DNA of 64,000 nucleotides, taken from DASXTW01 sp036505215 (GTDB lineage: Bacteria; Actinomycetota; UBA4738). The position numbers and the translations under genes are program-made. The notes under the pieces were generated by a model. That model worked only from the letters and a program-made list of their open reading frames with translations, had not been told where the DNA came from and ran no database searches. This document shows positions 25,530 to 33,065 of this stretch, piece after piece (within the stretch, counting starts at the first letter, position 1; each line of letters starts with the position of its first letter). The stretch lies in NCBI GenBank assembly GCA_036505215.1, contig DASXTW010000122.1:8501-72500 (forward strand), read 5' to 3'.

Positions 25530-26993
25530 ATGATCCACACAAGCGCGCCTCCAGGAGACGGTTCACCAGACGCGTCGTTCGCCAGGGCGCTGCTCAGATT
25601 CGTCCATCGGCTGCGGGACGCGGGGATCCCGGTGTCGATGGTCGAGACGCTCGACGCGGCAGAGTGCGTTGCCCGTATCGACCTGACCAATCGGTCCGAG
25701 CTCAAGGCCGCGCTGGGCGCCAGCCTGGTGAAGAGGGCAGAGCACGGCGCCGCGTTCGAGTCGCTGTTCGACATCTATTTCGCCGTGCACCGCGGACAGC
25801 CCCAGATGAGCATCGGCACGAGCCTGGACCGGGCGGAAGTCGGGACCGAACCCGTCGAGGGAGTGCCCGCACACGAAGCGCCCGACGAGCCACCGTCGAC
25901 CGACCTGCTGAAAGCGCTGCTGGAAGCCCTCAGATCCGACGACCAGGCGGCCCTTCGAGCCCTCGCGGCGCTCGCGGTCGATCAGTTCGGGGGGATCAAC
26001 GCCGAGCGCGTGGCGTCCGAGCGCTACTACCTCTATCGGATCCTCCGCCAGCTCGAGCTCTCCGAATTGCTCCGCCGCGCGATCATGAGGGAGCGGGAGG
26101 AGACAGAGCTGAGGACCGCCCTCGGCGACCGGCTCACCCGGGACGAGCTGACCAGGCGGGTGGAGGAATTCCGCAAGCTGATCTCCCAGGAAGTCCGGTG
26201 GAGGCTGGCCCAGTCGCAAGGGGCATCGCAGGCGGCCGACGTCTTCCACGATCGCCCGATCGAGGACGTCGATTTCCTGTCGGCCTCCCCCTCCGACCTT
26301 CGGCAGATGCGCGAGGCCATTCGCCCGCTGGCGCAGAAGCTGGCTACCAGGATCGCCAGGCGCCGCCGGTTTCGACGCCACGGGCGCCTCGACGTCAGGA
26401 GGACGATGCGCCGATCGCTGTCATCGGGAGGCGTTCCCCTCGACCCCTCCTTCCGGTACCCGAAGGCGTCCAAGCCGGACCTCTACCTTCTGTGCGACAT
26501 CTCCGGCTCGGTCTCGGAGTTCGCTCGATTCACGATGTCGCTGCTCTACGCGATGAAGGAGGAGTTCTCCCGGATCCGGCTGTTCGCGTTCGTCGACGGC
26601 ATCGACGAGGTGACGGACCGGTTCGACGCGAGCACCGATTGGCTGGCTCCGCGCAACCTCCTGTATCACACCGGAGTGATCTCGGGCGACGGCCACAGCG
26701 ACTACGGGAACGTGTTCCGTCGCTTCTGGCATCACTACGGATACGCGGACCTCGACTCGCGGGCGACGGTCATCATCACCGGCGACGCCCGGAACAACTA
26801 CCGGCCGTCCGGATCGGACACGCTCCGCTCGATCAACGAGCGGGCCCGGAAGGTGTTCTGGCTGAACCCCGAGCCGAGGCGGGACTGGAACACCACCGAC
26901 TCGATCGTCGACGCCTACGCCCTGAGCTGCCACGGCGTATTCGAAGCGCGCAACCTCCGGCAGCTCGCCGATTTCGTGTACGCGATCACCTAG
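25530..26993 (+). CDS. CoxE-like protein with von Willebrand factor A domain
   Basis: ATG 25530 starts a 487-residue protein; the ribosome site is weak. The N-terminal helical part (FARALLRFVHRLRDAGIPVSMVETLDAAECV, LFDIYFAVHRGQ) is typical of CoxE. An acidic/basic middle region (RRRFRRHGRLDVRRTMRRSL) leads to the VWA domain, where the metal-ion-dependent adhesion site reads DISGSVS (DxSxS), with TGD later. CoxE proteins work with MoxR ATPases such as that at 12651-13532 in maturing molybdenum or other metalloenzymes. Here they are 12 kb apart, which is unusual since the pair is normally adjacent. Confidence 0.88.
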   Translation: MIHTSAPPGDGSPDASFARALLRFVHRLRDAGIPVSMVETLDAAECVARIDLTNRSELKAALGASLVKRAEHGAAFESLFDIYFAVHRGQPQMSIGTSLDRAEVGTEPVEGVPAHEAPDEPPSTDLLKALLEALRSDDQAALRALAALAVDQFGGINAERVASERYYLYRILRQLELSELLRRAIMREREETELRTALGDRLTRDELTRRVEEFRKLISQEVRWRLAQSQGASQAADVFHDRPIEDVDFLSASPSDLRQMREAIRPLAQKLATRIARRRRFRRHGRLDVRRTMRRSLSSGGVPLDPSFRYPKASKPDLYLLCDISGSVSEFARFTMSLLYAMKEEFSRIRLFAFVDGIDEVTDRFDASTDWLAPRNLLYHTGVISGDGHSDYGNVFRRFWHHYGYADLDSRATVIITGDARNNYRPSGSDTLRSINERARKVFWLNPEPRRDWNTTDSIVDAYALSCHGVFEARNLRQLADFVYAIT

Positions 26994-27320
26994 GGCAGGG
27001 CCAGGGATTCCAGCAGCGCGCGAGACGGTGGGGCGGCGAACCCCAGGACCGCGTGGTCGGCGCCGGCGCCTTCGAAGCCGTCGAGGAGCCGGAGGCTCGC
27101 ATCGAGCCCGTCGCGGTCGTCCGGGCGCAGCAGCATCTGGATCGACCGGCGGATCTCCTCCGGGTTTCGGCCGAGGGCCCCGCAGTCCTCGTCTAGGACG
27201 CCGGAGAACCGAGCGAACTCTTGCGGCCCTTCGGGCCCGAGCCCCTGGAGCGGGCTGAAGTTCCATTCGTCGGCGTACCGGGCCACCACGCGGAGCATTT
27301 TGCGGGCCTGGAAACCATCA
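26990..27320 (-). pseudogene. C-terminal remnant of a luciferase-like oxidoreductase
   Basis: About 105 residues, from KMLRVVARYADEWNFSP to the stop at 26990, match the C-terminal third of LLM-class oxidoreductases (the ADEWN motif, then FARFSGVLDEDCGALGRNPEEIRRS). Upstream of about 27320 the open frame continues but is basic and low-complexity, with no TIM-barrel sequence. So the first two thirds of the gene are missing. The stop overlaps the end of the CoxE-like gene by four bases. Too divergent at this length to tell if it derives from the gene at 24377. Confidence 0.72.
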
Positions 27321-27434
27321 CCGGACCGCACAAACCGCACTGAGGCCACTCGACCTCTGCGCCGGCTTGTTACGCGCATCCCCAGCACGTGGCGTCGCGA
27401 CCTGGGGGAATTCGGGCGGATGCCGTATCCGAGC

Positions 27435-27674
27435 CTATCCCGGCGACTCGGCAGGACGAGCGTGATCGTGGACGTGCGCTTCCCTCCGGTGCTCCTTTTC
27501 CACGTCCCGGTGAGGCATGTGCACATGTTCGACTGCCGGATGGTTGTGTTCGTGAGTGTGCGTAGAAAGCAGATGACCCCAGTTCTCTCCGCGGTGCAGG
27601 TAATGCGTGACGTGGTAGTGCTTGTGCCGGTGCTTCAAGGCCTGGTGCTGGTGATGACCCTTCGCCCTCGCCAT
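27435..27674 (-). CDS. Small histidine-rich protein, probably metal-binding
   Basis: ATG 27674 follows GAGGGGTGATCGCG, a good ribosome site. Of 79 residues, 21 are His, in runs such as GHHQHQALKHRHKHYH, STHTHEHNHPAVEHVH and REAHVHDH. There is no signal peptide, membrane helix or Cys. The repeated HxH spacing suggests binding of Ni, Zn, Co or Cu, as a store, sensor or chaperone. The clear start and non-random composition support a real gene. I do not recognise a named family. No transporter gene is beside it. Confidence 0.7.
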   Translation of the reverse strand: MARAKGHHQHQALKHRHKHYHVTHYLHRGENWGHLLSTHTHEHNHPAVEHVHMPHRDVEKEHRREAHVHDHARPAESPG

Positions 27675-27834
27675 CGCGATCACCCCTCGTCCGGACGGGT
27701 GCTGCACCGAGAAACCGACCGTACACCGCCGCGATGGTGCTGGACAATCGGACCGGTTGGCCCAATTCCTTATGCTGCCCACGGGCCTACGGGGCGGGGC
27801 CTCCGAGCATTCTCCGGGGGAAACGGGGGGAAGC

Positions 27835-28962
27835 ATGCGCGTCCAAAACAGAGCGACAGCAGGAGGCCTCGGATTTCTCCTCCTGCTGGCAGCCTGCTCG
27901 AGCGGCGCCGGCCGGGCCGGCTCGGCCATCCCTGGATTTTCGCCATCACCGCTCGTCGACCCCCGGGACATCATCTCGGGCGGGCCCCCGCCGGACGGCA
28001 TTCCGCCCATCGACCACCCGAAGTTCGAGAGAGCCTCGAGCGTCGACTGGTTGGCCCCGAAGGAGCCGGTGATCGCCATCGAGCTCAAAGGGGACGCTCG
28101 AGCCTATCCCGCACAGATCATGCTCTGGCACGAGATCGTGAACGACACCGTCGGTGACGTTCCGGTCACCGTCACCTACTGTCCGCTGTGCAACATCGGG
28201 ATCGCCTTCCGCCGACCGGTGATCGACGGGCGGCTCCTCGATTTCGGCACTTCCGGGAAGCTGTACAAATCCAACCTGGTCATGTACGACCGGCAGACAA
28301 GGTCGTTGTGGCCCCAGGCCCTGGGCAAGGCGGTGATCGGCCCCCTCACCGGAATGAAACTGGAGTGGGTGCCGGTGCAGATGGTGGCGTGGGCGGACTG
28401 GCAGACTGTCCATCCGGACGGCAAAGTGCTGTCCCCCGACACGGGCGAGGATCGGCCCTACGGCGAGAATCCCTACGTCGGCTACGACGACCCCGGCTCG
28501 AGTCCCTTCCTGTTTCGAGGCAAGGCCGATCCCAGACTCCAGGCCAAGGCACGCGTGGTCAGCGTCCAGGTGGGGACGGATGTCGTGGCGTTCCCGTACC
28601 GCGAGCTCGAAACGCGACGAAACGGTCCCTGGTCGGCGGTTGAGGAGGATGTGAGCGGCCGGCCCGTCGTGGTCTTGTGGAAGGGGGGCACGCTTTCAGC
28701 GGTGAACCAGGCACAGATCCGCGATTCGGTGGACGTGGGCGCCACCGGTGTGTTCGACCGGCGCTTGGACGGTCGCACGCTGACCTTCCGCGCCACCCCC
28801 GCCGGACCCGTCGACGCGGAAACGGGATCCAGGTGGGACCTGTTCGGTCGAGCCGTGGACGGACCGCTCCTCGGGCAGGCCCTCGACCACGTGGTCTCCG
28901 TCGAGAGCCTTTGGTTCGACTGGGCTGCCTTCCATCCGGGGACGCGGATCTGGCAGGGGTGA
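27835..28962 (+). CDS. DUF3179-domain lipoprotein
   Basis: ATG 27835 with GGGGGGAAGC upstream. The 375-residue protein starts with a lipoprotein signal (GGLGFLLLLAACSS, lipobox LAAC). The DUF3179 domain covers about 75-350, with YPAQIMLWHEIVNDTVGDVPVTVTYCPLCNIGIAFRR (the conserved TYCPLC motif), FGTSGKLYKSNLVMYDRQT and a final WFDWAAFHPGTRIW. The family is exported and widespread, but its function is not established; the Cys pair suggests metal or redox chemistry. It ends 45 bp before the tRNA gene on the other strand. Confidence 0.88.
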   Translation: MRVQNRATAGGLGFLLLLAACSSGAGRAGSAIPGFSPSPLVDPRDIISGGPPPDGIPPIDHPKFERASSVDWLAPKEPVIAIELKGDARAYPAQIMLWHEIVNDTVGDVPVTVTYCPLCNIGIAFRRPVIDGRLLDFGTSGKLYKSNLVMYDRQTRSLWPQALGKAVIGPLTGMKLEWVPVQMVAWADWQTVHPDGKVLSPDTGEDRPYGENPYVGYDDPGSSPFLFRGKADPRLQAKARVVSVQVGTDVVAFPYRELETRRNGPWSAVEEDVSGRPVVVLWKGGTLSAVNQAQIRDSVDVGATGVFDRRLDGRTLTFRATPAGPVDAETGSRWDLFGRAVDGPLLGQALDHVVSVESLWFDWAAFHPGTRIWQG

Positions 28963-29007
28963 CCGGTCGAGGAAGCCCTGCGTGTTTCCGTCAGCTATGT
29001 CGGCACG

Positions 29008-29090
29008 TGCGGGCGGCGCGATTCGAACGCGCACGGGCTCTCGCCCACTGGCTCCTAAGGCCAGCGTGTCTACCATTCCACCACGCCCGC
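29008..29090 (-). tRNA. trnL(UAG): tRNA-Leu (anticodon UAG)
   Basis: Read on the minus strand, the 83-nt gene starts GCGGGCG at 29090, pairing with CGCCCGC before the discriminator A at 29008. The anticodon stem-loop is CTGGC-CTTAGGA-GCCAG, giving UAG for CUA codons. There is a long variable arm (GTGGGCGAGAGCCC) as expected for a class II tRNA, and the T-loop is GTTCGAATC. No CCA is encoded. The D-arm contains GGTAGAC. Confidence 0.95.
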
Positions 29091-29298
29091 CAGATGCTCC
29101 CGTCATTAGAGCATCCTTGACCAGCCTGTCACTCCATGGCGATACAGGCCGGTCTGCCGGTCCGGGAATGTGACGCTCCGGCGCCGTCCCTTGACAAAGG
29201 GAGCGAACAGGGCATATGAGACGCGTGGCGCTCCGTTCGACCCCGCGTCCGGAGCCGGCTTCAGGAAAACGGGGCAGCCGTCGTCAGGAGGCAGGAGC

Positions 29299-29808
29299 TT
29301 GCCCAAATGCCCGGTGTGTGGGTCGGCTCGCGTTGTCGTCGTGGTCGGCCACAGCAGGCGAGCTTTTTGCTCCGAGTGCGGGGCTCGATGGGCCCAAGGG
29401 GGCAGCGAGCAGCGACACGTGAGGCCGTTCTCTTCGTCCGTGCATCATGCAGGTGTCACCGCCATACCCGGAGTGTCATTGAGGATCGAGCTCTTCCTCG
29501 ATGGGCGAGGGATACGGCTCACCGGCGAAGTCGACATGGAGAACTCCGATCGCCTCGAGAGGGCGCTGGCATCGCTCGTGTCACGCGGCGGCGACGTTCT
29601 GCTCGACTGCTCGGCCCTGACGTTCATGGACAGCACCGGCTTCGGCGTCCTCATCCATGCCGCTCAGGCGCTGGGTGATCGCGGCCGTCTCATCCTCCTC
29701 TCCCCGGGTGAGCTCGTTGCCCGCACGCTGACCCTGATGGGGGTGGAGAGGGTCTCCAACCTCGAGGTGCGAGACGGGCCGCCCGCGGAGGCGTCGAGGC
29801 AACCATAG
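29299..29808 (+). CDS. Zinc-ribbon-STAS fusion protein
   Basis: TTG 29299 is preferred since CAGGAGGCAGGAG lies just before it and the protein then starts LPKCPVCG like the small protein at 217-408; the frame is open to ATG 29170, but that stretch looks non-coding. Residues 4-28 hold CPVC and CSEC. After a short linker, residues about 55-165 form a STAS domain (LRIELFLDGRGIRLTGEVDMENSDRLERALA, LLDCSALTFMDSTGFGVLIHAAQ). The Ser-Thr in FMDSTG is the usual phosphorylation site of anti-sigma antagonists. The fusion suggests a partner-switch protein with a zinc-binding module. A GTG start inside the linker (29419) would give STAS alone. Confidence 0.72.
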   Translation: MPKCPVCGSARVVVVVGHSRRAFCSECGARWAQGGSEQRHVRPFSSSVHHAGVTAIPGVSLRIELFLDGRGIRLTGEVDMENSDRLERALASLVSRGGDVLLDCSALTFMDSTGFGVLIHAAQALGDRGRLILLSPGELVARTLTLMGVERVSNLEVRDGPPAEASRQP

Positions 29809-29840
29809 TTGGAGAAGCCTGCTCGAATCGGCCCCGGGGC

Positions 29841-30158
29841 CTAGCCTTCTCCGGACAGAAGTCGGAGGACGCCGGTCGTCGCCAGCTTCTCCCGTACCGT
29901 GCCCTGGGCCTGCTCCGCCTGGAAGCTCTTGCCGCGGCGTTGAGATTCCCTCCAGAGGTCGACGAGCACGGCGACACCCTCGAGCGAGATCCGATCTATC
30001 CCTGACAGGTCGATCCTGATGAGGCGAACTCCGTCGTCTACGTAATGTTCCTCGAGCACGTCGTGGAGCTGCCGGACCGGCAGGTCACCGAGGAGTTCTC
30101 CTCGGAGACGCAGAACGACGTGGTCGCCGCTCTTCTCGGCGACTTCGTATTCGATCAT
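29841..30158 (-). CDS. STAS-domain protein
   Basis: A 105-residue protein starting at ATG 30158. The sequence HVVLRLRGELLGDLPVRQLHDVLEEHYVDDGVRLIRIDLSGIDRISLEGVAVLVDLWRESQRRGKSF follows the SpoIIAA/STAS fold. The normal D-S-S/T-G phosphosite is replaced by DRISLEG, with a Ser at the equivalent position. It lies 114 bp downstream of the sensor kinase and converges with the zinc-ribbon-STAS gene. Likely a scaffold or anti-sigma antagonist in the same regulatory network. Confidence 0.85.
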   Translation of the reverse strand: MIEYEVAEKSGDHVVLRLRGELLGDLPVRQLHDVLEEHYVDDGVRLIRIDLSGIDRISLEGVAVLVDLWRESQRRGKSFQAEQAQGTVREKLATTGVLRLLSGEG

Positions 30159-30272
30159 CCGATGCCTTCAGGAGGCTCGCCCAGTAGGCACCGGGAAACA
30201 AGCGCACACAGCGAGACTCACGGCCTGCACCCTCCACTGCTACCCGGGTAAAGCAGGGTGGAAACGGCCGCC

Positions 30273-31556
30273 TTAAGGCTTCGCAGCGTTCCCGTTCGGC
30301 AGAAAGACCTTGAACGAGGCGCCGCCGCCCGGACGGTCCTCCAGCCAGGCCCGCCCTCCGTGCAGCTCGGCGAACCGAGCCACCAGAGCCAGTCCCACCC
30401 CGATCCCCGGAGAATGAGCGGGCACATCGGGTCCCTGTCGGAAGGGCTTGAAGATGTCGGCGCGCAGCTCTTCGGGGACTCCCAAACCGGCATCCTCCAC
30501 CGTGATCACCGCACCGCCGTCCTCCCGGGCCGCCATCACCCAGATCGGTGTGCCCTCCGGCGTGTGCTTGAGGGCATTGGCGATGAGGTTCTCCACCATG
30601 CGCTCGACCTTGGGCGGATCCACCGGGACCACCACCGGCCGCACATCCACGTGGAGCGACGATCCCCCCACGAGATCCTGGTCCGAGGCAACCCGTCGGA
30701 CCAGCTCACCGACATCTGTCGGCTGGAGCTGAGGCTCAACCACACCTCGAGCCAGGCGATCCACGTCGAGCAGGTCCGCAAGGAGCCGGTTCAGCTTCCG
30801 GGCGTTCCTGGCCATCCGGCCTACCAGATCCCGGGCATCCTCCGCGGTGACGTTGAGATCCTCCTGTTCGAGCATCAGCGCCGTGCCCAGGATCGACGTC
30901 AGGGGTGTCCGGAGCTCGTGGGACACGGCCTGCAGGAACGTGTTCTTCATCTCGTCGACCGCCTCGAGACGCTCCACCAACCGGCGCTCCTGCAAGTAGG
31001 CCTCGGTGTACTTCTTCGCCATGTAGCCGGCCACGAGGGCCACGATCGCCTCCACTCCGACCCTGAACACCACGCTTGGGACCAGGAACGGATGATCGGA
31101 AAACCTGGCCCCGAGGTACGCCTCCCGCGCGACTTCGTTGATCAGAGAAATGCCAACGCTGGCCAGGGCTCCCCTCAGCTGGTAGCGGATCGCTCCCTCC
31201 AGCGGAAGGATGAACAGGATCGCCCATGTGTCCCCGTTGGGGTCGTAGTTGAACAGCCAGACCAGGGCCAGGACGACGGCGGTGTCGAAGGCGAAGGTGA
31301 GGGCCCCCACCCTCCTGACGTGCTCGTAGGTCCTGGACCGCCTCACCGCCCCCGAGATCACGACGTTGCCCACGGCCAGGACGGCCATGATGACTTGACC
31401 CATCAAGAGCACTGTTGCCGACGCATGGGGCGGCGGCCCCGCGTTGGACTGCGAGATCAGGTAGGCGCCGAGGACAACGGCGAAGTAGCGAACCCAGACC
31501 AGCCCGCCTTCGAGCCGCTTGGCCTGGTCGAACTCGCCGATGCGCTCGGATCTCAC
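30273..31556 (-). CDS. Membrane sensor histidine kinase
   Basis: A 427-residue kinase starting at GTG 31556. Five or six membrane helices fill residues about 20-180 with only short loops, so it senses membrane or intramembrane signals. The HisKA motif is FLQAVSHELRTPLTSILG with His213. The ATPase domain shows an N box (NLIANALKHTPEG), G1 (DAGLGVPEE) and G2 (GIGVGLALV). Its end matches the partial kinase at 3-206. It is 9 bp after the HD-GYP gene in a leftward cluster; no response regulator is beside it, so its partner is unknown. Confidence 0.93.
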   Translation of the reverse strand: MRSERIGEFDQAKRLEGGLVWVRYFAVVLGAYLISQSNAGPPPHASATVLLMGQVIMAVLAVGNVVISGAVRRSRTYEHVRRVGALTFAFDTAVVLALVWLFNYDPNGDTWAILFILPLEGAIRYQLRGALASVGISLINEVAREAYLGARFSDHPFLVPSVVFRVGVEAIVALVAGYMAKKYTEAYLQERRLVERLEAVDEMKNTFLQAVSHELRTPLTSILGTALMLEQEDLNVTAEDARDLVGRMARNARKLNRLLADLLDVDRLARGVVEPQLQPTDVGELVRRVASDQDLVGGSSLHVDVRPVVVPVDPPKVERMVENLIANALKHTPEGTPIWVMAAREDGGAVITVEDAGLGVPEELRADIFKPFRQGPDVPAHSPGIGVGLALVARFAELHGGRAWLEDRPGGGASFKVFLPNGNAAKP

Positions 31557-31565
31557 CGTCGCCCG

Positions 31566-33065
31566 CTAGCTGAGCGAGGCGCCGGCTTCGGCGGGCGAGT
31601 CCTGGTACCCGGCGGGCTTGGGTTCGCTGTGGCCGGGGTCGTGCAGGAGACCCGCCTCGCTGGCCTCCTTTGCCGGAACGGTCGGTTCGACATCTCCGGA
31701 AAGGACCAGCGAAACCATGTCCACCCCGACCTCACCGGGATCCATGCTGCGCTCCACGTTCCAGCGGAAGCTTCCGTCCGAGTCGCGAGCGGAGAGGTCG
31801 ACCTCGTATGCGTCGCAGGGATCCCCGTTCGGATCGAGCATGATATGGACCTTTGGCCTGGACAGGAGCCGGTCGTGGTTGCGGACAACCACGCCGATGG
31901 CCTTGTTGGTGAGGCGGACCAGCGAGCCCACCGGGAACAGGCCGAGGAGGCGCACGAAGGTCCGTACAACTCGTGGGTCGTACCCTCGGCCCGCCCCCGC
32001 GAGGAGGATGTTCAGGGCCTGGCGGCGCTCCTCCGCCTTCCGGTAGGGCCTGGTGGTGGTGACGGCGTCGAAGCAGTCGGCTACCGCCACCATTCGGGCT
32101 GGGAGGGATGGGTGGGGTCGGCCCGACAACCCGGGGTAGCCCGACAGGTCATAGGCCGCGTGGTGCTCGAGAACGATCGCCGCCGTCGACTGGAAAAGCG
32201 TTTCGCCCGTTCCGAAGATGATCGCGGCGCCCTCCACCGGATGGCGCTGGACCAGTCGCCATTGCTCGACGGAGAGCGCGCCCACGTGCTGGAGCACGTC
32301 TACGGGAACATTGACCTTGCCGACGTCGTGGAGCAGCGCGCCCAGGCCCAGGCCCAGGATCTGGTCCTGGTGCAGGCCGACGGCGTACCCCAGAGCGATC
32401 GACAGCAGGCAGACGTTCAACATGTGGTAGTAGGTGTACTCGTCGTGTGACCGCACGGTGGCGAGCATCAGGGCCTGGGTTGGATCGCGGACGATCTGAT
32501 CCGAAAGTTCCTGCACCACCCGATTGCACGCAGCCAGGTCCACAGGGCGATCGGCGGCGATGGCAGCAGCCGTGTCCCTGAGGACTTCCAGTCCGAACGC
32601 ATAGGTGCGTTGGAGGCCCGGAAGAGGAACGCCATCTTCGTCGTCGGAGTCCACGGCCGCTCGTACCCGGTTCAACGCCATCCCTTCGAGAAGCGTCTCT
32701 CGAGACAACTCGCCCAGGACCATCCGAACCAGCTTGTCGATGTCCGACGCCGAGACGAGCTGCAAGGCTTCGATCGATCGGATCTCCGCTTTCTCGAACG
32801 CGTCCACCAGCGCATATCGGGAAAGTGTCACCCGCGGAAGGAGCACCGGCCCGAGGTACAGGGCGTGCCGGGCTACGAACAGCACGGGATCCGATCTCAT
32901 CGCGTGGCGAAGCCGACGGACCGCCTCCAAGGCCCCCTGCACGGCCTCGACCCGCTTCGGGTGATCGGCCGGGTAGAGCGTGTAGGTCTGTCTGGCCGTC
33001 GAAAGGGCCCGGATGAACTCGGCGGCTTCGGCGATCGCCCCCCTGGGAACGTCGGGGGTGCTCAC
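31566..33065 (-). CDS. HD-GYP-type phosphodiesterase with novel N-terminal domain
   Basis: A 499-residue cytoplasmic protein. Residues about 10-140 form an N-terminal domain (RQTYTLYPADHPKRVEAVQGAL, ALYLGPVLLPRVTLSRYALVDAFEKAEIRSIEALQLVSASDIDKLVRM) that also appears in the HEAT protein next to it. The HD-GYP domain (about 190-350) has YTYYHMLNVCLLSIALGYAVG, the HD pair in ALLHDVGKVNVP, HPVEGA, and EHHAAYDLSGYPG, the GYP motif. These enzymes hydrolyse cyclic di-GMP. A C-terminal domain follows (FVRLLGLFPVGSLVRLTNKAIGVVV). It overlaps the HEAT gene by four bases and ends 9 bp before the kinase. Confidence 0.9.
   Translation of the reverse strand: MSTPDVPRGAIAEAAEFIRALSTARQTYTLYPADHPKRVEAVQGALEAVRRLRHAMRSDPVLFVARHALYLGPVLLPRVTLSRYALVDAFEKAEIRSIEALQLVSASDIDKLVRMVLGELSRETLLEGMALNRVRAAVDSDDEDGVPLPGLQRTYAFGLEVLRDTAAAIAADRPVDLAACNRVVQELSDQIVRDPTQALMLATVRSHDEYTYYHMLNVCLLSIALGYAVGLHQDQILGLGLGALLHDVGKVNVPVDVLQHVGALSVEQWRLVQRHPVEGAAIIFGTGETLFQSTAAIVLEHHAAYDLSGYPGLSGRPHPSLPARMVAVADCFDAVTTTRPYRKAEERRQALNILLAGAGRGYDPRVVRTFVRLLGLFPVGSLVRLTNKAIGVVVRNHDRLLSRPKVHIMLDPNGDPCDAYEVDLSARDSDGSFRWNVERSMDPGEVGVDMVSLVLSGDVEPTVPAKEASEAGLLHDPGHSEPKPAGYQDSPAEAGASLS

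Noticed and set aside
29170..29298. Zinc-ribbon-STAS protein starting at ATG 29170
   Set aside because: The extra 43 residues have no structure, overlap no ribosome site, and the ribbon paralogue starts right at its CPVC motif, like the TTG start at 29299.
30258..32450. 730-codon open frame on the plus strand
   Set aside because: It is antisense to the kinase and HD-GYP genes, whose motifs are unambiguous, and has no family features. High GC makes long antisense frames common here.
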